Both the position numbers and the translations under genes were made by a program. This document shows, in pieces, positions 14,437 to 21,720 of a DNA stretch of 26,963 bases. The notes beneath the pieces were generated by a model. It did not search any database and was not told where the DNA came from. It worked only from the letters and a program-made list of their open reading frames with translations. This stretch comes from CAZKUN01 sp964555935 (GTDB lineage: Bacteria; Armatimonadota; Zipacnadia; Zipacnadales; VGFC01). Where the stretch lies: positions 1-26,963 of the forward strand of contig CAZKUN010000117.1 of NCBI GenBank assembly GCA_964555935.1. Direction: 5' to 3'. The number at the start of each line of letters is the position of its first letter. Positions within the stretch are counted from its first letter, which is position 1.

Positions 14437-15675
14437 CTAGGAGCTGTTGCTCTCGCAGGTCGCGCACCACTGCATGAACTGCGTGAGCCATGTCTTGCTG
14501 AAGTAGCCGTAGCCGTCGTTGCCCCACCAGCGGCTCCAGCTATTCTTGAAGGCATACAGACCCTCAGCTTCGGTGCCGGGTTTGCCGTAGCCGACGATGA
14601 TGATCGCGTGGCCACCGCGGAACCACTTGCTCTTGCCGCGCAAACCGGCAGTGGGATGGTCGTCGGGGTAGACGTCATCCCAGAGTTCCGCACGCGTCTT
14701 GTTGAGCGCTTCGTCGGGGACGAAGATGATGCACCCATCGGCGAACATCACGCCTCGCGGCCACGGCACGGCGATGGCGACGGGGATGCCCTGGTTGATC
14801 TTGTTGGTGATGAAGTTCACCCCGGTCGTGCCGGTGCCGCCGGAGGTGATGTTCTTGATCTTGAAGTTCTCGAGGCCGTTCGGATTGGCCCCTCGGCGGG
14901 AGATGGCGACCGTGACGGCCGGTGGAGGCTGCCCCGTTGTGGTCTGCGCGACCAGTCGCCACGGCCACGGTGACTTGCCTGGAGTGTCGCCGGCCAGAGA
15001 CGCGTACTCAGCCATGTTCGACCAATGACGCGCGTCGTACTTCCAGTAGACCTCGGGGACGTGTCCCTGATCGCGGATCGTCTCAAGGTCCACCTGGGTG
15101 TTGCCGCCGTCACCCGTCTCGACGCTGAAGTCGGCGTTCTTCTTGACCATGTACTGCAGCCACTGCTCCGAGAGGTCGATGAGCTTCTCGCCCTGCCCGG
15201 CGTTCAGCGCCCGGCGGTTGTACATGGCTTCGGCCAGCCCCGATGCCGCCTGGACATGGCACGTTCCGCGCGAGCCTTGGTTCTTTACGCTGGTCTGCAG
15301 GTGCAGCGTGTTGTAGAACCTCGACCACGAGAGATCCGCGACCGTTTTTCCGGCATGGTGTTCGTCCGGCGGCGTCGCCTGGATGCCTGGGTCACCCGCG
15401 CTGTCGGGGTGACTCTCGAGTTGAGGCTCGGTCAGCAGAATGAAGTCGCCGTAGCTGAACCGAACCGCCGGCACGCCGCGCAGGACGAGGTCAGTGGGGA
15501 CCTCGAGTCGACGTTGAAGTCTGAGCTGCTGCAAGGCTGGTGACGTGAGTTGCAGCGTTGGTCTGACGATGACATCGCCGACCCCGGCCACCTGCCCGAG
15601 CGCGGCGGGCGCGATCTGACCGACCAACAGGCCGATCGCCAGCGTAGCTATCCACAACATGCGCATGCGTCTCAT
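14437..15675 (-). CDS. Secreted papain-like cysteine protease (C1A)
   Basis: A 412-residue protein starting at ATG 15675 with AGGAGGG 7 bases upstream. It has a signal peptide (MRRMRMLWIATLAIGLLVGQ, then IAPAALG). Residues about 30-115 form a propeptide-like region, and the peptidase domain follows: 'SVKNQGSRGTCHVQAASGLAEAMY' holds Gln133 (oxyanion hole) and nucleophile Cys139, 'RGGHAIIIVGYG' holds His356, and 'YAFKNSWSRWWGNDGYGYF' holds Asn378. All four functional positions are therefore present in order. Two positions differ from plant papain: the Cys of the first disulfide is Arg136, and the Trp after the nucleophile is His140. It lies 21 bases after the stop of a secreted protein of unknown family, as an operon. 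Substrate unknown. Confidence 0.92.
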   Translation of the reverse strand: MRRMRMLWIATLAIGLLVGQIAPAALGQVAGVGDVIVRPTLQLTSPALQQLRLQRRLEVPTDLVLRGVPAVRFSYGDFILLTEPQLESHPDSAGDPGIQATPPDEHHAGKTVADLSWSRFYNTLHLQTSVKNQGSRGTCHVQAASGLAEAMYNRRALNAGQGEKLIDLSEQWLQYMVKKNADFSVETGDGGNTQVDLETIRDQGHVPEVYWKYDARHWSNMAEYASLAGDTPGKSPWPWRLVAQTTTGQPPPAVTVAISRRGANPNGLENFKIKNITSGGTGTTGVNFITNKINQGIPVAIAVPWPRGVMFADGCIIFVPDEALNKTRAELWDDVYPDDHPTAGLRGKSKWFRGGHAIIIVGYGKPGTEAEGLYAFKNSWSRWWGNDGYGYFSKTWLTQFMQWCATCESNSS

Positions 15676-15696
15676 TGCGATCCCTCCTGTTTACGG

Positions 15697-17223
15697 TCAG
15701 TAAGTGAGTTTGGCTCCGTTGACACAGTCGATCAAGGGCTGTCCGCCGACGTCCAGCAGCACAATGTCGCGCTCGTCGGTGAGGGCGTTAACGCCGAGCC
15801 AGTCGAAGTCGAAGGAGTTGACGTTGAAGCTCCAGGCGCCCGATCCGGCCCAGAAGATGTAACCGCCGCCTTCCCAGTCGGTGGCGTACTCCTCGTTAGC
15901 CACGCCGGCGCCGCCGCCGACGCCCGGCGTGCCGGTGTAAGCCATGCCATTACGACCGTACATGTGGGCGCTCTTGATGAAGAGGTGCCACGGCTGTGCG
16001 GCCGAGTCCCTCTCCGCCTGTATAAGCACCTTGGCGAAGTTGGCGTCACTGGTCTTGATGAACAGGAGCGCCGGCTCGTCGCGATAGGCCCCCTGCAAGT
16101 GGATGAGGGGAGTCTCCAAGAACTGCAACTGAAGAAGCGATTCGTTGAGCACCGCCTTCAGGTTCAACTGGGAGGTAGCGTTCAACACGCGGCGGGGGAG
16201 GGTCTTTCGGACGAGCCCCGGTCGGGTGATGCGCAAGGTGCGGGCTGGTTTGCGGGAGGTCGAGGAGGGCGTGGCCGCCACTGTGGGGGCGGGCGCCGGT
16301 TCGATTCGGATGCTGTCTCTCGCGCCCTGGGGACGCTCGATGTAGTCCTTGATGTCGTCGCGCGTGATGTCCTCGTAGCGCTTCCACCAGTACTGCGTGT
16401 AATTGATGCTGGTGTTTCCGCACGCGGTGGGAGTCGAGTCGGCGGCATTGATGCCCACCGCAGTCGAAGGCGCGCGGAGCGGCGTGTCAGTCCCCTGCAT
16501 CAGGGCCACAACGCGGCCCGTGTAGACGCCGCTGGTCCCGCTCTGGTGGACCCATGGGATCCAGCCCACGTGCTGGCGGGCGTCTCCCACGAGATTGAGG
16601 TGGAATCGGAGGGGCAAGGTCACGTCGTTAGGCCTGAAGATTCGGTAAGTGAAGTTGATGTGGTAGACGCCACGCGCCACGCGCTCCACCTGGTCGATGG
16701 ACATGAGAACAGGCATCATCACCGCCTGCAGATCGATTTCTGCGATGATCGCGTTGGTGACCCGGAGGTTCTGGCCGTTCCAGCTCATGTCCGATTTCAC
16801 GCCGGTCGTGTCAGCCACGTGGAGGGCGTCGCCGGCGGGGCGCTGGAGCCTGCTGGGGTTTTCCTGGGTTAGCAGGCCGATGTTGTTCGGTATGCCGCTG
16901 GGCGTGACGATCCGGTCGGTTGGCAGGAGCCTGCTCATGTCGACTCGCTGGAGCACGAGCGGGAGTTGGTCCGGCGAGAAGGTTGGCTTCAGTTGGCCCG
17001 TGCGTTTGATAGTCGGCGCCAGACGCAAGCCGGTTCTGCCGGGTTTGATGGTCGGCCTTCTGCCCTGCGCCACTGTGTCACCGTTTAGCGCGCGAGCAGC
17101 TGCTCCTTCGTCAGAGCGGGGGGTCTGCTGAGCGCCCGCGGCCGGCTGCAGCAGGAGGGCGCACGCCACGGCGGCCAGCAGCACGCGAGTTACGGGTGTG
17201 TTCAGCCACAAATACCGTCCCAT
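15697..17223 (-). CDS. Secreted protein of unknown family, partner of the C1A protease
   Basis: A 508-residue protein starting at ATG 17223 with GAGGTG about 8 bases upstream. It has a long signal peptide (hydrophobic VLLAAVACALLLQPAAGA, about 14-31). The N-terminal part is basic and proline-rich with repeated 'PTIK' units. Middle residues ('HVADTTGVKSDMSWNGQNLRV', 'ARGVYHINFTYRIFRP', 'LPLRFHLNLVGDARQHVGWI', read separately) look beta-rich. A Pro/Ala/Thr linker (about 300-325) leads to a second beta-rich half ending 'FDFDWLGVNALTDERDIVLL'. No known domain is recognised. It is translated from the same transcript as the protease, so it may be its substrate, inhibitor, or adhesin partner; that is inference only. 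Confidence 0.8.
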   Translation of the reverse strand: MGRYLWLNTPVTRVLLAAVACALLLQPAAGAQQTPRSDEGAAARALNGDTVAQGRRPTIKPGRTGLRLAPTIKRTGQLKPTFSPDQLPLVLQRVDMSRLLPTDRIVTPSGIPNNIGLLTQENPSRLQRPAGDALHVADTTGVKSDMSWNGQNLRVTNAIIAEIDLQAVMMPVLMSIDQVERVARGVYHINFTYRIFRPNDVTLPLRFHLNLVGDARQHVGWIPWVHQSGTSGVYTGRVVALMQGTDTPLRAPSTAVGINAADSTPTACGNTSINYTQYWWKRYEDITRDDIKDYIERPQGARDSIRIEPAPAPTVAATPSSTSRKPARTLRITRPGLVRKTLPRRVLNATSQLNLKAVLNESLLQLQFLETPLIHLQGAYRDEPALLFIKTSDANFAKVLIQAERDSAAQPWHLFIKSAHMYGRNGMAYTGTPGVGGGAGVANEEYATDWEGGGYIFWAGSGAWSFNVNSFDFDWLGVNALTDERDIVLLDVGGQPLIDCVNGAKLTY

Positions 17224-17373
17224 CTGCCCATCACCTCATTTCGTTGAAATGACCTCAAGTAGACGACTGTGGCTCAAACTTCGACGCCGGCGGATGCGGA
17301 CCTGCCCGGCTCGGAGTCCGTAGCGAAGTCTCAGGGCGGAAACGATGCCGACGGAACGGATGCCAGGTAGTGT

Positions 17374-17470
17374 GATTTTATTAGTGTCTGACACTAGTTT
17401 ATTTGGACTGGTATTCGGCGATATGATGCCTTAAACAAGCGTAAAACTATTGTCTGACACTAGTTATTTA
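17374..17470. repeat. REPIN-like palindromic element, copy B
   Basis: This is a second copy of the 4417-4513 element, with the same length and no gaps at an offset of 12957. Shared blocks are TTAGTG-C-GACACTA at the left, ATTCGG in the middle and AAAACTATTGTCTGACACTA at the right. The left palindrome TAGTGTC-T-GACACTA is perfect here. A 5-base GTGAT occurs on both sides (17372-17376 and 17472-17476) and could be a target-site duplication. The right edge coincides with the truncation point of a flippase fragment. Confidence 0.8.
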
Positions 17471-17688
17471 GGTGATGCCAGCCCGCTCGAGCCGCTCCGC
17501 TTCCTCTTCGCGGCCCTGTCCAATGAGGACGAGGATTTTCTTGGTGATCCCGTCGATGACGCGAAGGTGGAGATAGGTCAGGTACGACGTCACCAGGAAC
17601 ACGATCCCGACGACGCCTCGGGAGACGGTGGATGGCAATAGACGCGTGTAGAGGATTCCGCGCAGGACTCCGAGTCCCAGGGAACCGG
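17471..17688 (-). pseudogene. Internal fragment of a second flippase gene
   Basis: Minus-strand translation gives SLGLGVLRGILYTRLLPSTV and continues in the same frame to 'LIGQGREEEAERLERAGIT', matching the intact flippase with about 88 percent identical residues over about 70. The frame then stops at a TAA formed by the edge of the REPIN-like element. The upstream end diverges at SLGLG. An open frame reaches back to a GTG at 17725 that overlaps the PH-domain gene, but the first 14 codons are unrelated to the flippase. Confidence 0.85.
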
Positions 17689-17721
17689 CAGGACGCGCGC
17701 GGTTGGCTGAGTTGCGGAGCG

Positions 17722-18363
17722 TCACTTGGGTTTTTCGAGCAGCTCGCGGATGGCCTTCAACTCCTCGAGCATCGCCTGGGCGATCTCTTGGTTGGCGGGC
17801 TCGGTGGCGGCATCGATCGGTCTCGCCCCGGACGTTCCGCCGCCCAGGGCGGGGCCCGTGTCGGCGCGATACCGGCGAAGCTGACTCACGATCTCATCGC
17901 GGATCTTCTCATACTCGGTCAGGCCGACCAGGCGCTCTTCGGCGATTGACGATGCGCCCGCGCCGGCGGTCTGGATGTTCACCATGCCGATCCCAAAGTA
18001 CAGGCGGTCGAACCACCTGCGCATGATCGAGACGTTGGTGACGGTCCGGAAAGGCACGATCTTGTGCACGCGGCCCAAGACGCCCTTGTGGACGATGACC
18101 TCCTCGCTGGTCATCTCATACGTGATGCTGTCGACCCAGCGGGGGATGTACCACGCGGCGGGGAGCCAGTAGACTGCGTTGCCGACGAACATGATGACGA
18201 AGCCCCAGAGCGGGACGTTGCCCGATCCGAAGATGACCATCGGCGCGGCCGGGAGCAGGAGGCCAAGGTTCCAGAACGCGCCCCCGACACAGGTATCGAA
18301 CCACAGTCGTTTGGTGTACTGCTTACGGTTGGGCCGGAACTCGGCCGTCTCGTTGTCGGCCAT
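17722..18363 (-). CDS. Bacterial PH-domain membrane protein (YdbS/bPH2-like)
   Basis: A 213-residue protein starting at ATG 18363 with AGGGG 7 bases upstream. Two membrane helices (about 25-45 and 52-73) are followed by 'YIPRWVDSITYEMTSEEVIV' and 'KGVLGRVHKIVPFRTVTNVSIMRRWFDRLYFGIGMVNIQTAG' (read in part), the signature of the bPH2/DUF304 domain (about 78-160). The C-terminus ends in a charged helix (about 195-213). Related two-helix bPH2 proteins are thought to act at the cell envelope, but their exact role is unsettled. It stands alone. Flippase debris lies just downstream and a 360-base gap lies upstream. Confidence 0.88.
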   Translation of the reverse strand: MADNETAEFRPNRKQYTKRLWFDTCVGGAFWNLGLLLPAAPMVIFGSGNVPLWGFVIMFVGNAVYWLPAAWYIPRWVDSITYEMTSEEVIVHKGVLGRVHKIVPFRTVTNVSIMRRWFDRLYFGIGMVNIQTAGAGASSIAEERLVGLTEYEKIRDEIVSQLRRYRADTGPALGGGTSGARPIDAATEPANQEIAQAMLEELKAIRELLEKPK

Positions 18364-18723
18364 CGGAGACCCCTATTCCCGGGCTGTGAGCCGGCACACC
18401 CGATAGTGAACTGGACGCATCGGCGTTGGCCGAATGGTCAGCAGCTCGCTATCGTAATTCGTCATCCGGGCTCCAGAATCCTGCACTTGCGGCTGTGGGG
18501 ACCGAGTTCGGCCGGTAATGCCCCCGCTCTTGGGGTCGTCGAGGAAGCCACGCCCATAGGGGACGGTCCTGGGAACCCGGACGACGAGTTTCCAGGACTG
18601 TGCCGAACGGAATCAAGGCTCTCTCAGCAGACCCCCTCTGCCTCAATATCACGGTCCGCCCATCAGAGGCCCCGGCCGCGTCACCGACGAACTTGCGGAC
18701 ACCGCTCGGATTTGGAGGTTGCG
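18364..18723. other. 360-base intergenic region between divergent PH-domain and GH4 genes
   Basis: No convincing gene is seen here. It should contain both divergent promoters, but I found no clear -35/-10 pair. The only structure noted is an imperfect inverted repeat at 18566-18598. GGAGG just before 18724 is the GH4 ribosome site. Confidence 0.6.
18566..18598. promoter_or_regulatory. Imperfect inverted repeat upstream of the glycan cluster
   Basis: GTCCTGGGAAC (18566-18576) pairs with GTTTCCAGGAC (18588-18598) with one mismatch around an 11-base spacer. It lies about 125 bases before the GH4 start, a plausible place for an operator of the catabolic operon. No regulator gene is in the window. 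Confidence 0.3.
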
Positions 18724-20157
18724 ATGGCGAAGATCGCGATGATAGGTGCAGGCAGTATCGTCTTCAGCAAGACGCTCATCATGGATATCCTGGCCACGGA
18801 GGCGCTGCAGGATGTCGAGTTGGCGCTCATGAGCCCCACGATGAGTAAGCTCGAGAAGGTCAAGGACTACGTCCAGCGCGTGATCGATGACAACCAACTC
18901 GGCGCCACCGTGTGGGCTACCCAGGATCGGCGAGAGGCCCTGAAGGACGCAGACTACGTCGTGGTCATGATCCAGATCGGCGGCGTGGACGCGTTCGGCG
19001 TGGACTACAAGGTGCCGATGAAACACGGCGTCGATCAGTGCATCGGCGACACGCTCGGTCCGGGCGGCGTCTTCCGCGCCTTGCGCACGATACCGGTGCT
19101 GGTGGATATTGCGAGGGACATGGAGGAGCTGTGTCCCGACGCGATCCTGCTCAACTACGCGAACCCGATGGCTCCATGCTGTTGGGCGCTGACGAAGGAA
19201 TCGCCGATCACCACGGTCGGGCTCTGTCACGGCGTGCAGACGACGCTCGACCTGATCTCCGGCTACGTGGGCGTGCCGAAGGACGAGATCGACCACCTGT
19301 GTGCCGGCATCAACCACATGGCGTGGTTCCTGTCGCTGGAGCACCAAGGCAAGGACCTCTACCCGCTGCTCCGCGCGAACATCGAGAAGCCGGAGTACTA
19401 CATCAACGAGAAGGTCCGCAGCGAGGTCATGCGCCAGTTTGGCTACTTCATGACCGAAAGCACGGGGCATCTCTCGGAGTACATCCCGTGGTTCCGGAGC
19501 AGTCAACGGGCGCTCGACTTGTATTGCGACCAACCGGCGTTTGGCGGAGAGACCGGCGCGTACTATGGGTGGTGTCAGATCGTCGCGGAGGCATTCAAGT
19601 CGGGGCAGGACATCCTCGCCGACGAGCCGACCACGCTCCCCACTCGTAGCGCGGAGTATTGCGTGGGCATCATCGAGGCGATGGAGACGGATGTCACGTT
19701 CCGGATGAACGGCAACGTGCGCAATGATGGGTACATCACGAACCTCCCCGATGGGTGCTGCGTTGAGGTGCCGACGTACGTTGACAAGACGGGACTGCAT
19801 CCGACGACTGTGGGCGATCTGCCGGTGCAATGCGCCGCGCTGAATCAGAGCAACGTAAGCACTCAGGGGCTGGCGGTCGAGGCGGCGTTGACGGGTGATC
19901 CCGAGTTGGCGTTCCATGCGATCGCGATGGATCCGCTGACATCAGCTTGCCTGACGCTGGCGGAGACGCGGGAGATGGTGGCGGAGATGTTCGCCGCGAG
20001 CCGGCAGTGGCTGCCGCAGTTCGAGGGGCAGGAACTTCGCAAGACGCCGACGATCGACATACCCGAAGGCACGAAGAGCGTTGAGGTCCCCGAGGACCCG
20101 GCTCTCATCATCGCCGCGCGGTTTGTGGAATTGATCGATCAGGCACAAAGGGAATAG
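18724..20157 (+). CDS. GH4 family glycosidase (alpha-galactosidase/alpha-glucosidase/glucuronidase type)
   Basis: A 477-residue cytosolic enzyme of glycoside hydrolase family 4, whose members use NAD+ and a divalent metal and work by transient oxidation at C3. The start is ATG at 18724 with GGAGG 5 bases before it. The Rossmann motif IGAGS is at 7-11, 'DADYVVVMIQIGG' follows, and 'LNYANPMA' lies at 143-150. The metal-binding Cys is C168 in 'VGLCHGVQ' and the metal-binding His is H198 in 'GINHMAWF', matching the Cys/His pair known for family members such as Thermotoga AglA. Substrate choice (galactoside, glucoside or uronide) cannot be read from sequence. It leads a run of co-oriented catabolic genes. 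Confidence 0.93.
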   Translation: MAKIAMIGAGSIVFSKTLIMDILATEALQDVELALMSPTMSKLEKVKDYVQRVIDDNQLGATVWATQDRREALKDADYVVVMIQIGGVDAFGVDYKVPMKHGVDQCIGDTLGPGGVFRALRTIPVLVDIARDMEELCPDAILLNYANPMAPCCWALTKESPITTVGLCHGVQTTLDLISGYVGVPKDEIDHLCAGINHMAWFLSLEHQGKDLYPLLRANIEKPEYYINEKVRSEVMRQFGYFMTESTGHLSEYIPWFRSSQRALDLYCDQPAFGGETGAYYGWCQIVAEAFKSGQDILADEPTTLPTRSAEYCVGIIEAMETDVTFRMNGNVRNDGYITNLPDGCCVEVPTYVDKTGLHPTTVGDLPVQCAALNQSNVSTQGLAVEAALTGDPELAFHAIAMDPLTSACLTLAETREMVAEMFAASRQWLPQFEGQELRKTPTIDIPEGTKSVEVPEDPALIIAARFVELIDQAQRE

Positions 20158-20174
20158 ACTGTCCACCGTCCGGT

Positions 20175-20195
20175 CGGCGGGCTGGAAGCCCGCCG
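20175..20195. repeat. Palindromic intergenic hairpin after the GH4 gene
   Basis: Arms CGGCGGGCT and AGCCCGCCG surround a 3-base loop and are followed by CTAC. It starts 18 bases past the GH4 stop. It resembles GC-rich intergenic palindromes found in multiple copies in some genomes and may limit read-through or protect the 3' end of the message. Confidence 0.65.
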
Positions 20196-20226
20196 CTACG
20201 CGGGCCCTACTGACTGGGAGTGACCA

Positions 20227-21576
20227 ATGAACACAGACATGACCGTCAAAGACGTTGAGGTTAGCTTTACAGATGCCGTGCTGCGGACCCCGCTGAAGTT
20301 TGGGACGGGGATCGTCAGTGCCGTCACGTCGATGACCACGCGCCTCGTCGCCGAGAACGGCAAGGGGGATGTGGCGGAGGGTCTCGGCAATATCCTGCTC
20401 AGCGATGTGTGGGGTTTCCCGAGCGCCGTGCTCAGTCACGAGGAGCGCGACGCCGCCATGCGCAAGGTGGGTGAGGGGTTTGCAGGTCGGATCGCCGGCA
20501 GCGATGCCTCAGGTCACCCGATGGCGCTCTACCTTGGCGCCAAGGAAGACCTCGGGGGAATCGCGGACGCGGCCTGCGCGGAGCTATCACTCGCCGAGCC
20601 GATGCCGATTCTCGGCGCCCTCGTCTGCGCGTCGCCGATTGATGCCGCGTTGCACGATGCGTTCGGCAAGCTGAATAACGTGTCGTCATACGACGCCTGC
20701 GGCCCGGAACTGATGGACCACGATCTCAGCCGCTACATGGGGCCGGAGTTCGCGGGCAAGTATCCAGCCGATTACCTCAAGCCGGCGTTCGCGCCGACCA
20801 TGCCGGCGTTCCACCTCGTGGGGGGCGTCGACAAGCTCACGCGGACGGAGGTCACCGATGAGGATCCGAAGGACGGCATGCCCGTCAGCCTCGAGGAGTG
20901 GATCGAGCGCGATGGGCTGGTCTGCTTCAAGGTGAAGCTGCGTGGCGACGACATCGACTGGGACGTCGAGCGCACGGTCGAGGTCGCGGATGTCATCGCC
21001 CACACTCACGCCAAGCTCGGCATCGACGCGGGGTTCTGGCTTTCGACGGACTCGAATGAGATGAACGAGAGTCCCGAGACGGTGGTGGAGTACCTCACCA
21101 AGCTCAAGGAGCGCTCGCCGAAGGCGTATGCGGCGCTACTGTATGTTGAGCAACCCACCGAGCGCGATCTGTCGGTCCATAGGTTCGATCAGCGCGCCGT
21201 GGCGGCGATGAAGCCGTGCGTCGCCGACGAGGGCGTGACGGACGTTGAGAAGCTGAAGCTCGCGAAGGAACTGGGCTGGTCAGGCGTCGGGCTGAAGACC
21301 TGCAAGGGGCACTCGTCGGCGTTGCTCTACATCGCCTGGACAGCCGAGAACGACATGGTCCTGAGCGTGCAGGATCTTACGAATTCCGGGCTGAGCCTCG
21401 TGCATTCGGCGGGGCTTGCGGCGCGGATCGATACCATTAAGGGCTTCGAGTACAACTCGCGCCAGTACCTGCCCCACGAAGAGCCGGCCGTCCGCGAGAA
21501 ACACGGGCCATTGTTCGCCGTGAAGGATGGACATATCAGCACGGCGTCGATTGGGTCGGTCGGGCTGGGGTACTGA
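20227..21576 (+). CDS. Enolase-superfamily dehydratase/epimerase (MLE-like)
   Basis: A 449-residue enzyme of the enolase superfamily, which abstracts a proton next to a carboxylate with the help of Mg2+. The start is ATG at 20227 with GGGAG upstream. The barrel has the expected order of sites: KxK at K235/K237 in 'FKVKLRG', metal ligands D275 in 'STDSNE', E308 in 'YVEQPT' and D334/E335 in 'VADEG', and a further lysine K357 in 'GVGLKTCKGH'. Lysines at the ends of the second and sixth strands point to the muconate-lactonising-type subgroup (dipeptide epimerases, succinylbenzoate synthases, cycloisomerases) rather than a mandelate-racemase type with Lys/His. In this sugar cluster an acid-sugar substrate is inferred. 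Confidence 0.85.
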   Translation: MNTDMTVKDVEVSFTDAVLRTPLKFGTGIVSAVTSMTTRLVAENGKGDVAEGLGNILLSDVWGFPSAVLSHEERDAAMRKVGEGFAGRIAGSDASGHPMALYLGAKEDLGGIADAACAELSLAEPMPILGALVCASPIDAALHDAFGKLNNVSSYDACGPELMDHDLSRYMGPEFAGKYPADYLKPAFAPTMPAFHLVGGVDKLTRTEVTDEDPKDGMPVSLEEWIERDGLVCFKVKLRGDDIDWDVERTVEVADVIAHTHAKLGIDAGFWLSTDSNEMNESPETVVEYLTKLKERSPKAYAALLYVEQPTERDLSVHRFDQRAVAAMKPCVADEGVTDVEKLKLAKELGWSGVGLKTCKGHSSALLYIAWTAENDMVLSVQDLTNSGLSLVHSAGLAARIDTIKGFEYNSRQYLPHEEPAVREKHGPLFAVKDGHISTASIGSVGLGY

Positions 21577-21584
21577 GGTAGCAC

Positions 21585-21644
21585 CCGCAGGCACGGACCG
21601 AAGAACGGACTGCAGGGCGGATCTGGAGATCCGCAGGCACGGAC
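21585..21644. repeat. Short direct repeats and hairpin between enolase-fold and lyase genes
   Basis: CCGCAGGCACGGAC occurs at 21585-21598 and again at 21631-21644. Between them lies a hairpin with arms GCGGATCT (21617-21624) and AGATCCGC (21627-21634) and a 2-base loop. Confidence 0.6.
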
Positions 21645-21720
21645 GGCAAACACATTCTACGCCTCGTCTCCTGGCTGGGGGCGGGGCGTTTGTCGCCAAT
21701 CAGCTCCCTGGAGGGACCGC

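Noticed and set aside
15550..16872. 440-residue open frame on the plus strand
   Set aside because: It mirrors the secreted unknown protein in codon phase and has no ribosome site or recognisable motif; the minus-strand frame has a signal peptide and ribosome site.
17689..17725. Flippase fragment as an intact small gene starting at GTG 17725
   Set aside because: The first 14 codons are unrelated to the flippase and the start overlaps the PH-domain gene stop by chance; the fragment lacks most of the protein.
18064..18723. N-terminal extension of the GH4 frame by 220 residues
   Set aside because: The Rossmann motif must be near the N-terminus in GH4, and GGAGG precedes the ATG at 18724; the extension overlaps the PH-domain gene on the other strand.
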